From Chloroflexota bacterium (lineage in GTDB: Bacteria; Chloroflexota; Anaerolineae; SpSt-600), in assembly GCA_011041825.1 (NCBI GenBank), contig DRAO01000221.1:1-17919 (forward strand): DNA of 17,919 bases, read 5' to 3'. The notes under the pieces are model-generated. The model saw only the letters and a program-made list of their open reading frames with translations. It ran no database searches and was not told where the DNA came from. A program made the translations under genes and the position numbers. Of the stretch, positions 6,574 through 17,580 are shown piece by piece; the stretch's first letter is position 1, and every line of letters starts with the position of its first letter.

Positions 6574-7296
6574 ATGGCCATCTACAAGACGGGCAAGGTT
6601 GTGGCGGCGATGCTCCAGGACGATACATCCTTGCTTAATCCCTTTGAAAAGGCCCTGCTGGCCTTCTTGAAGAGGCTTATGTCCTACAAGAAAAGCGCTG
6701 TGGAAAGATGGCTCTACGGTCAGCGGGTGACCTTGGAGATGAGCAAGAGGGGGATTGATAAGTTCCTCGTGCTGGGGGCAGGGGTCCCCACATCTGGCCA
6801 TGTCCATCAACTCCTTCCTGAGGCTAAAGTCCTTTATGTGGACAAAGACCCGGAGGTAGTGCAGCTGGGGAGGGAAATCATCGGGGATAACCCTAAAGTG
6901 CGTTACATCAAGGGTGACATAATAAAGCTCAGGGATTCCGTGTTACCTGAGGCTTCTGATTTCCTGGGTCCCAACCCGAAAGCTGGCATCATCTTCATAG
7001 GCTCCTCTTACTTCATCCCTGATGATGCTCTAAAGGAGGTCTTCAGCAGCCTTTACGATTGGTCTGCACCGGGTTCCCTCCTGTCCCTTTCGGCAGGGAT
7101 TAGGAACCCAAATGTCCCGCTCCCTCCTTCTTTCAAGATTCTTGTTTTCATATATGCTTTGACGGGCAACAAGACGTATCCAAGGACGGCTGAGCAGCTG
7201 AAGGCTCTGGCGCAGCCCTGGAAAGTGGAACAAACTGAGGTCATCATTGATTACGGTGAGCACTCAAAGTTGTACGGCTACCTATTATCAAAATAA
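6574..7296 (+). CDS. SAM-dependent methyltransferase-like protein (Methyltransf_19/DUF574 type), copy 2
   Basis: A 240-residue tandem paralogue of the preceding protein, aligning almost without gaps over the first 200 residues: ERWLYGQR (44-51), LVLGAGVPTSGHVHQL (65-80), VLYVDKDPEVV (86-96), KGDI (113-116), and a PGSLLSLS strand. The C terminus is shorter and lacks the SPGQ segment. The likely role is SAM binding and methyl transfer, but the paralogue could be catalytic or a regulatory partner in a heterodimer. The start is an ATG behind GGGGGGAATT, 10 bases after copy 1. Nothing looks truncated. It is followed 18 bases later by the giant kinase, which suggests translation in one message with it. 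Confidence 0.84.
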   Translation: MAIYKTGKVVAAMLQDDTSLLNPFEKALLAFLKRLMSYKKSAVERWLYGQRVTLEMSKRGIDKFLVLGAGVPTSGHVHQLLPEAKVLYVDKDPEVVQLGREIIGDNPKVRYIKGDIIKLRDSVLPEASDFLGPNPKAGIIFIGSSYFIPDDALKEVFSSLYDWSAPGSLLSLSAGIRNPNVPLPPSFKILVFIYALTGNKTYPRTAEQLKALAQPWKVEQTEVIIDYGEHSKLYGYLLSK

Positions 7297-7314
7297 TCCC
7301 AGAGGTGAGGATAA

Positions 7315-10300
7315 ATGTTGGGGTGGGTTCTGATCTCCCTGGTAGGGGTAATTATGGGAATAGGCGTTTTCTGGCTCTTGAGTAAAGCTGCCCGGGGCGA
7401 AGGGACCTCGCCTCCCCTGGAAAAGGCTATGGTTGAGAGCGTCGGCGAAGCGGTGCTGCTGGTCGGTATAGGTGGTGAAGTGCTCTTCGCTAACCGGAAA
7501 GCCCGTGAGGATTTGGGTATCTACCCGGGCCAGAGCTTGATAACCATTGCCGAGCACTTTATCCCGAAGGAGGATTTCCTGCTCCTCCTCACCACCGAGG
7601 GCACCGTTGAGGTCCGTTATAACAACCGCCTCTTTGAGGTGTCCTCCTATAAAACCGTGGTGAAGGAAACCGTCTACTTCTCCCTGGTCTTCCACGATGT
7701 AACCGAGAGCCGAATTATAGAGGAGCTTGACCGGGAGATAACCTCCACCTTGGATTACGAGAAGGTGGTGAAGCTCACCCTTGAGAGGGCGATGGAATTG
7801 ACGGGGGCTGAAGCCGGGGTTATAAACCGCCTTACGCCCGATGGGAAGGGGCTTTTGGTTGTAGCATATAAGGGTTATCCTGAAGAAGTGATAGAGCCGT
7901 ACAAGACCACCCCCTGGGATACGGGCAAAGGCGTTATCGGTAAGGTTGTGAAAACCGGAAAGCCTGTGCTGGCCTCCGATGTCAGGAAGGAACCCGCCTA
8001 CGTGGAGGTTATCGGTGAGACCAGGTCCGAGATGGCCATCCCCCTCAAGGTGCAGGATAGAGTTATAGGCGTCCTGAACCTGGAGAGCACCAGGTTGGGA
8101 GGGTTCACCGAGGAGCACCTTCGCCTGGTGGAGAAGCTGGCTGAACACGCCGCCATAGCTCTGGAGAATGCCCGGCTTTACGAAGAACAGCGCCAGCGCA
8201 CCTTCGAGGCTCAGACCCTCTTGGCCCACGCTGAGGCTGTTGCCCAGAGCCTGGATATGCAATCAATAGCCGAGGCTGCCCTGGAGCACATTAGCAAAGT
8301 TTTCTCCCCGGATATAAGCGTGGTGGTAATGCCGGATACCCTGGGTAGAATAAAGCTGGTGGCTATCAAGGGGCTTGAACCCTCGCCGGAGCACCGTGAA
8401 AAAATGGAGAGGTTCTACGAGAAGGCTTACGCCACCGCTATGGCCTATCGGATGTTCTCATCCCGGGAGCCCATCATCATCGAAGATGTAGATAAGTATG
8501 AGGGCAGGGGGATAGGCTTCAAAGAAATGCTCCCCTGGGTGAAAGCCGTTGGGTTGTTCCCTATGGTGGTGGGCGAGACGATGACCGGGGCATTGGCTCT
8601 GGCTTGGAAAAACCCTCGCTCCTTCTCCCCCTCCGAAGTGAACCTGGTCAAGGCAATGGTGAACCAAACGGCCATCGCCCTCCAGAACGCCCGCCTCTAT
8701 GGCCTAACCGACCAGGACCTTCGCATCAGATTGGATGAGCTTGCCGCCCTGGCTAGAATCACCCAGGAGTTGAGCTCCACCCTCAGCCTGGAGCACATCT
8801 TCGAGGTGATATGTGATGAAGCGGTGCGGGCTACAGGAGCCGAATACGTGGATGTGGCCCTTGTGGACGGGGATAAGGGGATTTATACCATTAAAGCCCT
8901 CAGGGGGTACCCGCCCGAACTGGAAGAGGCTTTCAAGGACAAAAGCTTCAGCCTCGATAAAGGTATCCACGGCAAGGCAGCGAGGCTCGGGAAGTCGGTG
9001 CTCGTCGGTGATGTGAGCCTCGATAAGGATTACATCCCTGGCACTTATGATACTGAATCGGAGTTGGCGGTGCCTGTCTTCTACGAGGACAAGGTTGTAG
9101 GTATCATAAACCTGGAAAGCAACCGCAAGAATGCCTTTACCGAAAGCCACGTCCGCTTCGTGGAAATGATGGCCGTAGCCGCCTCCGTGGCTATCGGCAA
9201 TGCTATGCGTTATGAGGAGCAATTGAGGGCACGGGAGATGGCCCACCGGCGGGCCGAGCAGTTGGCCGCTCTCTCGGAGTTGAGCCGCTCCTTCCGAAGC
9301 GACCGCCCCCTGGAGGAGATGCTGGAGGATGTTGCTTACGCCATCCAGGAGACGGTGGGGTTCCGGGTGGTGCTCATAAGCGTGGTAGAAGGCATCCCTC
9401 CGATGTTGAAGCGGGTGGCGGCAGCCGGCATCCCCCTTTATATCCTGGAGGAGTTGAAGAAAGTCCAGCAGCCCCTCGAAGTTGTGGAGAGGATCCTGAC
9501 CGATGAATATCGGATAGGCAACAGCTACTTCTTCCCCCATCAGAAGAAGGAGCAATGGGGCAAAGAATTGCACACCTACACCTCCTTGCCGGTCCCCGAA
9601 GAGGCCGAACCCTGGCCGGAAGGGCGCTGGCACCCGGAAGATATGCTGATGGTGCCCTTGCGCTCCAGCAGGGGTGAGATTTTGGGCGTCATAAGCGTGG
9701 ATGACCCCGTTGATGGCAGGATACCTTCCCCCACCACCCTCGAAATCCTGGAGACTTTCGCCGCCCAAGCGGCGGTAGCCGTGGAGAACGTCCGGGCTTA
9801 CCAGGCTGCCCAGAGGCGGGCAGCGAGACGCACAGCCCTTGCTGAAGTGGCCCGGGAAGCTTCTTCAATCCTGAACGAAGATGAATTGCTCTCCAAAGCC
9901 GTCGAAGCCATCCGCCGTAACTTTGGCTACCCCCACGCCGCCATATTGATGCTGGATGAAAGCGGCGAAGAGCTGGTGATGAAGGCGTCTTCCAGCATCT
10001 TTAAGGGGGCTTTGCCGGGGAAGTACCGCCAGAAAATAACCGAAGGGATGATAGGCTGGACGGCCAGGACGGGCAAAACCCGCCTGGCTAACGATACGAG
10101 CAAGGACCCTTATTATATCAGTGCCCCTGGCTGGCAACCTAAGTCCGAACTCTGCATACCCCTTCGGGTTGGTGGTAAAGTCGTAGGGGTGATGGACATA
10201 GGTGATAGAGCTCCAGGGGCCTTCGAAGAGGAAGACGTGGTTGCCCTGGAGACTATGGCTGACCACCTCTCCATCGCCATCTATAACGCCCGGCTGTTCA

Positions 10301-13300
10301 ACCAGGTGAAGGAGCACAGTGAGAAGCTGGACATCCTCTACCGACTGGGCAAGGAGCTTGCCTCCACACTTGACCTGGATAGCTTGCTCCGCTTCATAAC
10401 CGAGCAGGTGAAGTACATCACCGGTGCCAGGAGGAGCCGCCTCTTCCTGGTGGATGTGGAGAAGCGGAGGCTGCTGAAGGTGCTGGAAAGCGGCTATGAA
10501 GACAAGTGGAAGGAGCACCTCGAAGGTGTGAGCTATGAAGAAGTGGAAGCGGGTATAAGTGGGTGGGTCATCCGGGAGAAGAAGCCCACCTTGGTGGTTG
10601 ATGTCTGTGAAGACCCCCGCAACACCGGGGTGGCCTTGGAGAAATCCAGGCGCTTTGGAACCAAGTCGGTTATCGTGGCCCCCCTCATTGCCAAGGGGAA
10701 AGTGATGGGGACATTGACCGCTGCCAACCTCCGGGAGGACCCTGTCTTCACCGAGGAAGACCTCAACATCGTGATGATGCTCGCAGACCTGGCAGCTGTG
10801 GCCATCGAAAATGCCCGTGTTTTTGAGGAAGAGAGAAGGCGCCGTGAACTGGCCCTTGCCCTCCGGGAGATGGGCCAGCTCCTCTCCTCAACGTTAGACC
10901 TGAACACCATCATAAACCAGGCTTTGGATTACCTCAAGCGCCTGGTGGATTACGACACCGCTTCCCTCTCCCTGCTGGAGGACCATACCCTGCGCATCGT
11001 GGCCGCCAGAGGGTTTGGGGAGCAGACGAAGGAGGTGCTGGAGACCACCTTTGATGCCGAGAGGAACATCCCCTTCCGGCGGATGCAGCAGATCCGCAGG
11101 CCCGTGCTCATAAGGGATACCAGGGAAGAGAACATCCTGGAGAAAGTAGCTGGCGTGGAGCGCATCCGCTCCTGGATAGGGGCGCCCATTATCTACAAGG
11201 ACAAGATAATAGGGCAGTTGGCTGTAGATAAGGAAATCCCCAACTTCTTCACCGAAGAGGACGCCGAAGTGGTGATGATTTTCGCCGGGCAATTGGCGGC
11301 GGCCATCGAGAATGCCCGGCTTTATCAGGAGCTCAGGAAATTTGCCCAGGAATTGGAGAAGAGGGTCGAGGAGAGGACAGCCGAACTCCGGAAGGCGTTG
11401 GAGGACCTGTCCCTGGAGCGAGACCGGGTTGAGAACCTCTACCGGATAACCAGGGAACTGGTGACGACGCTGGATATAGACCGGGTGCTGAACGAGGCCC
11501 TGCGGATGATGCACGAAGCTGTGGGAGCGCCTCAGGGTGCTATACTCCTGCTCGACCCCTCCACCAATCACTTTGTCTACCGGGCAGCTTTCGGGAGGAA
11601 GAAGCCGTTGCCCAGGGGAGGCAAGCCCACTCCCCTCAGGCCTGGCTATGGCCTCGCCGGATGGGTTGCTCAGAAGAGGGAGCCCGTCATCGTTGAAGAT
11701 GTGTCCAAAGACCCCAGGTGGGTGTCCTTCGATTTGGAGGTGGATAAAGTGCGCAAATCGGCCCTGGCTGTCCCCCTCGCTGTGGGTGCGGATGTCCTGG
11801 GCGTGATGCTCCTCTTCCACCCTCAACCCGGCTATTTCACCGAAGACCACTTGAGGCTGGTCTCGGCGGCAGCTTCTCAGGTGGCCCAGGCCATCAACAA
11901 CGCCGAACTCTATCGCCTCATCACCGACCAGGCCCAGCGCCTTGGTGAGATGCTTCAGGAGCAGGCAGCCGAAGCCTCCCGGGTGCAGGCCATCCTCACA
12001 TCCGTTGCCGACGGCATCCTCGTTATAGACGAAAATGACCGGGTGTTTATGATCAACCCGGCTGCCGAAAACATCCTGAACCTGAGGGGAGGGGAGTTAA
12101 CCGGGCATCCTGTCCGGGACATCCTGGCATTAACCGCAGAAGAGGACAAGGATATGGTATTGCGCTTCTACACTGAGCTCCTGCTCAACAAGGCCAAGCT
12201 TGCCGAGGGAAGGGAACCTGTGAGCTTCAGGGTGGAGGGGAAGCGCAAAGTTGTAGAAGTCTCCCTCTCCCCTGCCCCAATAGGAGCAGGAGGGGGCCTT
12301 GGAGTCGTGGCTGTCTTGAGGGACATCACCAGGGAAGTAGAGATAGACCGGATGAAGACGGAGTTCATCTCCACAGTCTCCCACGAACTCCGCACGCCGA
12401 TGACCTCCATCAAGGGGTATACCGACCTGCTCTATATGGGGATGGTGGGTGAGCTCAATGAGCGTCAGAAGCGATTCCTCCGGATTGTGAAGAACAACGC
12501 CGACAGGTTGGCCACCCTGGTTAGCGACATCCTGGACATCTCCCGCATCGAAAGCGGTAGGATTAGGCTTAACCTCCAGCCTGTAGACCTGACAGAGGTG
12601 CTGGACGAAGTTACCCCCGTGTTCCAGCGCACTATAGAGGAGAAGTCCCTCAATTACATCGTTAACATCCCCGATGACCTGCCTCCTCTATGGGCTGATA
12701 GGGACCGCCTGAACCAAATCCTCACCAATCTCATCTCCAATGCCTGCAACTACACGACTGAAGGCGGTACGGTAAAAGTGGAAGCCAGGGTGGTAGACGA
12801 CAAAGTACAGGTGGATGTCACTGATACCGGCATTGGCATCGCCCCGGAGGACCTCCCGAAGGTGTTCGACCGCTTCTTCAGGGCTGATAACCCGGTGGTG
12901 AGGCAAAGCCCTGGAACCGGCCTTGGCCTTTCCATAACCAAGGCCTTCGTAGAGATGCATGGCGGGGAAATCTGGGTCAGAAGCCAGCTTGGCAAAGGTT
13001 CCACCTTCAGCTTCACCATCCCCATAGCTGAGGCGGAGGCCCCCGAAAAGGTGGAGAGGCCCACCCCTGTCAGGGAGCGCAGGAAGATCCTGGTGGTGGA
13101 TGATGACAGGGATGTAGCTGAATTAATCCGACATAACCTGGAGAAGGAAGGTTACGAGGCTACCATAGCGTTGAGCGGGAAGGACGCTTTATGGCTGGCT
13201 AAGGAGCTTTCCCCGGACCTGATAACCCTGGATGTTCTCCTGGGGGATATGGATGGCTTTGAGGTATTAGAGCAACTCAAAGCTGATGAAGCCACAGCAT

Positions 13301-13827
13301 CCATCCCTGTGATAATTGTATCGGTCCTGGCCGAGCAGGAAAAGGGCTTCGCCCTTGGGGCTGCCGATTACGTGATAAAGCCCTTCGAGGAAGAGAGGCT
13401 CCTGCGGAGCGTGCGCAACCTCTTGGAAAGCTTGGACGGAGGTAAGCTGGACAAAATCCTGGTTGTGGATGATGATAAGGATATAACCGGATGGCTGGTG
13501 GAGGTCCTGAGCAGGCACAATTACCGGGTACGGGGGGTTTACAGCGGCGAGGAAGCCCTCAAAGCTGTTGAAGAAGAACCGCCTGATTTGATCCTCCTCG
13601 ACCTCAAGATGCCGGGGATGGATGGGTATGAGGTGTTGAAGAGGTTAAGGGCTCAGGAGACCACTCGCCACATTCCCATCATAGTCATAACGGCCAGCCC
13701 CGTGGATAAGGAGAAGGCAAAGGTGAAAGTGCTCGGCTTGGGAGCTAAACGATTGCTCGTAAAACCGTTCAGCGCCGAAACCCTTGTAGGGGAGATTAAG
13801 AGGGTCATCTCCGAACCTTGGACATAA
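7315..13827 (+). CDS. Giant hybrid histidine kinase: TM, PAS, 8 GAF, PAS, HisKA, HATPase, REC, REC
   Basis: A 2170-residue protein. One N-terminal membrane helix (about 2-23) has no obvious extracellular domain, so sensing is probably cytoplasmic. A PAS-like domain (35-135) is followed by eight GAF domains at about 140-292, 295-468, 470-642, 644-838, 839-1004, 1005-1177, 1178-1342 and 1376-1555. Each ends in a recognisable variant of the [10 protein letters not shown] helix. A coiled coil (1343-1374) precedes GAF8. A second PAS is at 1557-1680. HisKA carries SHELRTP with phospho-acceptor His1690. The ATPase has N-box Asn1809, DTGIGI and GTGLGLSI. Two receivers carry Asp1973 and Asp2096 and their KPF lysines; no HPt is fused, so output should pass to a separate phosphotransfer protein or regulator. 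All kinase motifs look intact. The start is an ATG behind AGAGGTGAGG. The ligands of the GAF domains cannot be read from the sequence. Confidence 0.93.
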   Translation: MLGWVLISLVGVIMGIGVFWLLSKAARGEGTSPPLEKAMVESVGEAVLLVGIGGEVLFANRKAREDLGIYPGQSLITIAEHFIPKEDFLLLLTTEGTVEVRYNNRLFEVSSYKTVVKETVYFSLVFHDVTESRIIEELDREITSTLDYEKVVKLTLERAMELTGAEAGVINRLTPDGKGLLVVAYKGYPEEVIEPYKTTPWDTGKGVIGKVVKTGKPVLASDVRKEPAYVEVIGETRSEMAIPLKVQDRVIGVLNLESTRLGGFTEEHLRLVEKLAEHAAIALENARLYEEQRQRTFEAQTLLAHAEAVAQSLDMQSIAEAALEHISKVFSPDISVVVMPDTLGRIKLVAIKGLEPSPEHREKMERFYEKAYATAMAYRMFSSREPIIIEDVDKYEGRGIGFKEMLPWVKAVGLFPMVVGETMTGALALAWKNPRSFSPSEVNLVKAMVNQTAIALQNARLYGLTDQDLRIRLDELAALARITQELSSTLSLEHIFEVICDEAVRATGAEYVDVALVDGDKGIYTIKALRGYPPELEEAFKDKSFSLDKGIHGKAARLGKSVLVGDVSLDKDYIPGTYDTESELAVPVFYEDKVVGIINLESNRKNAFTESHVRFVEMMAVAASVAIGNAMRYEEQLRAREMAHRRAEQLAALSELSRSFRSDRPLEEMLEDVAYAIQETVGFRVVLISVVEGIPPMLKRVAAAGIPLYILEELKKVQQPLEVVERILTDEYRIGNSYFFPHQKKEQWGKELHTYTSLPVPEEAEPWPEGRWHPEDMLMVPLRSSRGEILGVISVDDPVDGRIPSPTTLEILETFAAQAAVAVENVRAYQAAQRRAARRTALAEVAREASSILNEDELLSKAVEAIRRNFGYPHAAILMLDESGEELVMKASSSIFKGALPGKYRQKITEGMIGWTARTGKTRLANDTSKDPYYISAPGWQPKSELCIPLRVGGKVVGVMDIGDRAPGAFEEEDVVALETMADHLSIAIYNARLFNQVKEHSEKLDILYRLGKELASTLDLDSLLRFITEQVKYITGARRSRLFLVDVEKRRLLKVLESGYEDKWKEHLEGVSYEEVEAGISGWVIREKKPTLVVDVCEDPRNTGVALEKSRRFGTKSVIVAPLIAKGKVMGTLTAANLREDPVFTEEDLNIVMMLADLAAVAIENARVFEEERRRRELALALREMGQLLSSTLDLNTIINQALDYLKRLVDYDTASLSLLEDHTLRIVAARGFGEQTKEVLETTFDAERNIPFRRMQQIRRPVLIRDTREENILEKVAGVERIRSWIGAPIIYKDKIIGQLAVDKEIPNFFTEEDAEVVMIFAGQLAAAIENARLYQELRKFAQELEKRVEERTAELRKALEDLSLERDRVENLYRITRELVTTLDIDRVLNEALRMMHEAVGAPQGAILLLDPSTNHFVYRAAFGRKKPLPRGGKPTPLRPGYGLAGWVAQKREPVIVEDVSKDPRWVSFDLEVDKVRKSALAVPLAVGADVLGVMLLFHPQPGYFTEDHLRLVSAAASQVAQAINNAELYRLITDQAQRLGEMLQEQAAEASRVQAILTSVADGILVIDENDRVFMINPAAENILNLRGGELTGHPVRDILALTAEEDKDMVLRFYTELLLNKAKLAEGREPVSFRVEGKRKVVEVSLSPAPIGAGGGLGVVAVLRDITREVEIDRMKTEFISTVSHELRTPMTSIKGYTDLLYMGMVGELNERQKRFLRIVKNNADRLATLVSDILDISRIESGRIRLNLQPVDLTEVLDEVTPVFQRTIEEKSLNYIVNIPDDLPPLWADRDRLNQILTNLISNACNYTTEGGTVKVEARVVDDKVQVDVTDTGIGIAPEDLPKVFDRFFRADNPVVRQSPGTGLGLSITKAFVEMHGGEIWVRSQLGKGSTFSFTIPIAEAEAPEKVERPTPVRERRKILVVDDDRDVAELIRHNLEKEGYEATIALSGKDALWLAKELSPDLITLDVLLGDMDGFEVLEQLKADEATASIPVIIVSVLAEQEKGFALGAADYVIKPFEEERLLRSVRNLLESLDGGKLDKILVVDDDKDITGWLVEVLSRHNYRVRGVYSGEEALKAVEEEPPDLILLDLKMPGMDGYEVLKRLRAQETTRHIPIIVITASPVDKEKAKVKVLGLGAKRLLVKPFSAETLVGEIKRVISEPWT

Positions 13828-13866
13828 AAATGTCCCTTGTAAGGGTGAAAGCACGGGGGGAAGCTT

Positions 13867-14772
13867 ATGTCAACTTTGGCCTTCTTGGTTAATGAAGATG
13901 CCGAATTGGTGGAAAGGCAATTGACCGAAGAGCGCCGCTACGCCCGTTTCCTGGGGATACTGACCCTGGTAGTGGCTGCACTTGTGGTGGGTGTTACGGA
14001 AAGGACGGTGAACTCCATAGCCCTATCAGCTTTCATCAGTGAGGTTGGCTCCCTCTGCCTCTACCTCTTTGCTCCGATGTGGTTCATACTGTGGCGGAGG
14101 ATGGGCAAGCGGGCTTTCAGGTATTCCCTGGCGGTATATGCTTTCTCGGTAGCCGTGATGGCCTTGGTGGATTACACCACCAAAATGGGATTAACCAAGC
14201 CCTTGCATATATCCCCACGGGCCGAAGACCCCATCCTTATGCTGGGGTTCCTTATGCTCCTGCCCTGGGCACCCTTCCTGCTTGTCGCCAGGAAATACCC
14301 CTCCGAGGCCCGTCGGGTTGGCCTTTGCTTCTCCAGGTGGGCTGAGAACATTGGGATAGGGTTGCTGGCTGGTTTAGCCCTGGGTGTCCATCTCCTCACA
14401 GTGGCTCTTATCATAAGACATCCCGTCTTTCCCCGGAAAATCCCTTATACCCTGTGGATGGTCTTCTACGAATTTGGGATCCAATCTATGAGTGAGGAGC
14501 TTTTCTTCAGGGGTTTCCTTTTCAATTATCTCCACAACTATGAGGGTTGGGGGATGTGGAAGTCAGCCTTTATCACCGCCTTTGCCAACGTCTTAATCTA
14601 TATGATGAAAACCTCCTGGACAGAGCTGGCCTTTGTCACCCTGGCGGCTTTGTTCTACATCCTCACGATGGCGGTTATGAACGCTCTCCTCTATCGGTGG
14701 AGGAATAACATCTTGTGCTGTTGGATGAGCAATGTGTTCTTCAGTTTGACCACCACTTTAGTTGTAAGTTAG
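13867..14772 (+). CDS. CPBP-family (CAAX protease/bacteriocin-processing) membrane protein, degenerate active site
   Basis: A 301-residue polytopic membrane protein with roughly seven or eight hydrophobic helices. The motif SEELFFRG (209-216), giving EExxxR at Glu210/Glu211/Arg215, is the first signature of the CPBP intramembrane metalloprotease family (Rce1/Abi). In active members a second motif FxxxH and a third HxxxN/D supply metal-binding histidines. Here the corresponding positions read FANVL (239-243) and CWMSN (285-289), so both histidines are replaced (Leu243 and Cys285) and catalysis is doubtful. It may be a pseudo-protease acting as a membrane partner for the kinases on either side. 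The alternative, that I have misaligned motifs 2 and 3, is possible because the helices are hydrophobic and variable. The start is an ATG behind GGGGGGAAG. The gap to the next gene is 10 bases. Confidence 0.78.
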   Translation: MSTLAFLVNEDAELVERQLTEERRYARFLGILTLVVAALVVGVTERTVNSIALSAFISEVGSLCLYLFAPMWFILWRRMGKRAFRYSLAVYAFSVAVMALVDYTTKMGLTKPLHISPRAEDPILMLGFLMLLPWAPFLLVARKYPSEARRVGLCFSRWAENIGIGLLAGLALGVHLLTVALIIRHPVFPRKIPYTLWMVFYEFGIQSMSEELFFRGFLFNYLHNYEGWGMWKSAFITAFANVLIYMMKTSWTELAFVTLAALFYILTMAVMNALLYRWRNNILCCWMSNVFFSLTTTLVVS

Positions 14773-14782
14773 GGGGTAAACC

Positions 14783-17356
14783 GTGAGGAGACGGTCGTCT
14801 GTTCCTGCGTTAGTAGCAATGATATTGATTGCCCTTATAACCTGGGCTTTGTTCCAGGTTGCCACCGAGGAGAACCCTGTCCCTGCCATTCGCTACCTTT
14901 ACTTCATACCTGTGCTCCTGATCTCCTTCTATTATGGCTTAAGTATGGGCTTATTGGCCACCTTTGCGGTGGCCTCAATTATGCTCCCCCGCCTTCTCCT
15001 CATAGCTAAGGTTCATTTCTTCAGCGAGAAAGTGTCCTCGATAGTGGCTGAGCTCTTACTCCTGGCTTTGGGGGCCATTGCCATAGACCAGTGGTTTGGG
15101 AGTCAGCAGAGGCAGCGGGATTTTTACCGCACCCTTAGTGACCTGGGTGAACTCTTCGCCAGCCGGGCGGACCCCGACGCCATCCTGAGGATGATGCTGG
15201 AAGAATCCGCCCGCATTTTTGGAGCTACCTGGGGCGAAATCATCATCAAGGTTAATGGGCGACTTCGGCGTAAAGTTCGCCTGGGCGAGGGAGGAAATGC
15301 CCCCTCCGAGATCCCCCTTCCCCCAGAAGGGAGGAAAACTCTGGCCGAGAAAATAATAGATGAAGGCCGCAGCTACCTGATAAACAACCTGGAGATAGAT
15401 GTGCGGTTTTCCAGGTGGTTTAAGGATGGCCCCCGCATAAATTCGTTTATGGCCGTCCCCATCCGAAGGCGAGGGGAGCCTTTCGGCTTGATTGCCCTGG
15501 GCAACAAGTTCGATGGCCCCTTCACCAAAGATGAATTGGCGATGTTGGAAGCCATAGTAGCTAAAAGCGAAGCAGCCCTGGAAAATGCCATCCTCCTGGC
15601 AGAGGAGCGGAAGCGCACCTTAAGGCTGGCCGTCCTAAATGAAATAGCCCAGGCCATAAGCTCAGTGATGGATACGGAAGAGCTCTTCAAAATCGTCCAT
15701 AAGGAAATGGGTCGCCTTGTGGACGTTACCAATTTCTACATTGCCCTCTATAACCCTGAGAGGGAAGAGATAGAGTTTGCCTTCGCCGTTGAAGATGGCA
15801 AGATGCTGGACAAGGCCCGCCTTGAAAGGGCAACTCGAAAGATGCGGCCCAGCGGCCTGACGGAGTACATAATTCGGACGGGGAAGCCCCTTTTCCTCCC
15901 CTCCCGGTTGGAGGAGGAACTCGAACGCCTTGGCATCCAGCCGATAGGGCGCTTGGCCCGCAGTTGGATGGGGGTCCCGATGATTGCCCACGGCAAAGTC
16001 ATCGGGGTTATGGCCGTTCAGGATTATGAGAGGGAAAATGCTTACACCCGTGATGACCTGGAAACCCTCCAGAACATAGCCAATCAGACGGCCATAGCCC
16101 TGGAGAACGCCCGCCTGTTGGAGAAGACAGACGAAGCCCTGGCTCAGAGGGTGAGGGAATTGACCACCCTCAGGGAGATTGACCGGGAACTGGCGATGGC
16201 TTGTCTGGACCTGACCAGGGTGCTAAATTTGGTCCTGGAGAGGGCCATAGCCGCCACCGGAGCCGCAGCCGGAGCCTTAGCTTTGCTCGAAGAGAGGGAG
16301 GCCGGCAAGGGGCTTTACGTCCTGGCCCAGAAAGGTTATCCTGAAGAATTCAAGTATTATATGAATCATCCTTACCCCGTGACGAAGGGCATAACCGGTC
16401 GGGTGGCGAGGACGGGTGAGCCCTGTCTGTGCCCCAATGTGGAAGAGGACCCTGACTATGAGATGACCTTGGAATCCACCAAGGCTCAATTAAGCGTGCC
16501 CATATTGCTGGAAGGTAAGGTCATAGGCACCTTAACGCTGGAGAGCCCTTACGAGGGGGCTTTTACCGAAGGCGATTTGAGTTTCATCCAGCAGTTGGCT
16601 GATAGGGCAGCCATTGCCATCCAGCACGCCCGCCTTTATGAGGAGATTCAGAAGGCCAGTGAAGCCAAGAGCGAGTTCGTTTCCATAGTATCTCACGAAT
16701 TGCGGAATCCGATGACCAACATTAAGGGGTACACGGATTTGATACTGAGCGGGAAGGCAGGGCCTATCAGCGAGAGGCAGAGGGAATTCCTGGGGAAGGT
16801 GCGCTCGAACGTGCAACGGATGAGCAATCTGGTGGAGGACTTGTTGAATATATCGCTGATAGAGGCGGGGAAGCTGCGTCTGAGGGTAGAGCCGGTGTAT
16901 TTTCCTGGGGTGATAGAAGAAGTGATGAGTTCGGTGAGGAGATATGCGGAGGAGAAGAAGCTGATATTGGAGGTGGAGATAAATGATGCGATTCCGCCGG
17001 TGAGGGCGGACCGTTCACGGGTGGTGCAGATATTGAGCAATTTAGTGAACAATGCGTGTGCGTACACGCCTAGCGAAGGGAAGGTGAAGATAAGGGTGAA
17101 GCGGGTTAATGGATATGTGGAGGTGGATGTGGAGGATACGGGGATAGGGATACCCGATGATGAACAGGAGAAGATATTTGAGCGGTTCTTCCGTGGTTCG
17201 CATCCGATGGTGAAGGAGACAGGAGGGACAGGTCTGGGGTTGTACATAACGAAGAACCTGGTGGAGATGCAAGGGGGAAAGATATGGTTTAAGAGCAAGG
17301 TGGGAGAGGGGAGTGTGTTCAGCTTTACGCTGCCCATCTGGACGGAAGGGAGGTGA
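14783..17356 (+). CDS. Membrane histidine kinase: TM bundle, 3 GAF, HisKA, HATPase
   Basis: An 857-residue sensor kinase. The N terminus has four hydrophobic helices (about 8-27, 38-51, 53-74, 85-103), with YFIPVLLISFYYG and a following GLLATFA resembling the DUF4118-type membrane module seen in many kinases. Three GAF domains follow at about 113-277, 279-452 and 459-623, each closing with an [14 protein letters not shown] helix. HisKA begins near 628 with SHELRNP, phospho-acceptor His638. The ATPase has N-box Asn757 (LVNNACAYT), DTGIGIP and GGTGLGLYI. No receiver is fused; the response regulator 3 bases downstream is the obvious partner. The start is a GTG behind AGGGGGT, 10 bases after the CPBP stop. 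From about base 16850 onward the codon choice becomes C-poor and G-rich, beginning near the HisKA/ATPase junction, while the protein itself looks normal. Confidence 0.93.
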   Translation: MRRRSSVPALVAMILIALITWALFQVATEENPVPAIRYLYFIPVLLISFYYGLSMGLLATFAVASIMLPRLLLIAKVHFFSEKVSSIVAELLLLALGAIAIDQWFGSQQRQRDFYRTLSDLGELFASRADPDAILRMMLEESARIFGATWGEIIIKVNGRLRRKVRLGEGGNAPSEIPLPPEGRKTLAEKIIDEGRSYLINNLEIDVRFSRWFKDGPRINSFMAVPIRRRGEPFGLIALGNKFDGPFTKDELAMLEAIVAKSEAALENAILLAEERKRTLRLAVLNEIAQAISSVMDTEELFKIVHKEMGRLVDVTNFYIALYNPEREEIEFAFAVEDGKMLDKARLERATRKMRPSGLTEYIIRTGKPLFLPSRLEEELERLGIQPIGRLARSWMGVPMIAHGKVIGVMAVQDYERENAYTRDDLETLQNIANQTAIALENARLLEKTDEALAQRVRELTTLREIDRELAMACLDLTRVLNLVLERAIAATGAAAGALALLEEREAGKGLYVLAQKGYPEEFKYYMNHPYPVTKGITGRVARTGEPCLCPNVEEDPDYEMTLESTKAQLSVPILLEGKVIGTLTLESPYEGAFTEGDLSFIQQLADRAAIAIQHARLYEEIQKASEAKSEFVSIVSHELRNPMTNIKGYTDLILSGKAGPISERQREFLGKVRSNVQRMSNLVEDLLNISLIEAGKLRLRVEPVYFPGVIEEVMSSVRRYAEEKKLILEVEINDAIPPVRADRSRVVQILSNLVNNACAYTPSEGKVKIRVKRVNGYVEVDVEDTGIGIPDDEQEKIFERFFRGSHPMVKETGGTGLGLYITKNLVEMQGGKIWFKSKVGEGSVFSFTLPIWTEGR

Positions 17357-17580
17357 GATATGGCAAAGATTCTGGTAGCAGAGGATGAGAGGGATATATT
17401 GGAGTTGATAACGTTCAGCCTTGAGTTAGGGGGGTTTGAGGTGATACAGGCGATGGATGGGTTGGAGGCTTTGGAGAAAGCAATAGTGGAGAAGCCTGAT
17501 CTGGTGTTGTTGGACATCCGGATGCCGAAGTTGACGGGGTATGAGGTGTGTGAGAAGTTGAAGGAGAGCGAGGTTACACG
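16861..17580. other. C-poor, G-rich compositional island across kinase ATPase domain and response regulator
   Basis: Counting by hand, this 720-base stretch has about 86 C on the + strand (about 12%), while sampled 60-base lines of the giant kinase gene hold 14 to 22 C (about 23-37%). Codons shift from C-ending to G- and A-ending: TTG and CTG for Leu, ATA for Ile, GTG for Val, GCG for Ala. The change starts between about 16740 and 16860 and reverts near 17580, inside the response regulator. The borders do not coincide with gene ends. Cause unknown; recombination with a foreign or diverged kinase-regulator copy is one reading. Confidence 0.65.

Noticed and set aside
7288..8262. Long minus-strand open frame (324 codons) opposite the giant kinase
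   Set aside because: It lies antisense to clear PAS/GAF coding sequence and its translation resembles no family. It is a by-product of the codon composition of the real gene.
13834..13845. CCCTT-GT-AAGGG inverted repeat between the giant kinase and the CPBP gene
   Set aside because: The arms are only five bases with a two-base spacer, no T-run follows, and the gap is just 39 bases. Too weak to call a terminator or operator.
7315..17356. Bilin-binding (phytochrome-like) GAF domains
   Set aside because: None of the GAF copies shows a DxCF or Cys-His chromophore motif. The PCLCPN in the last GAF of the second kinase is not in that context.
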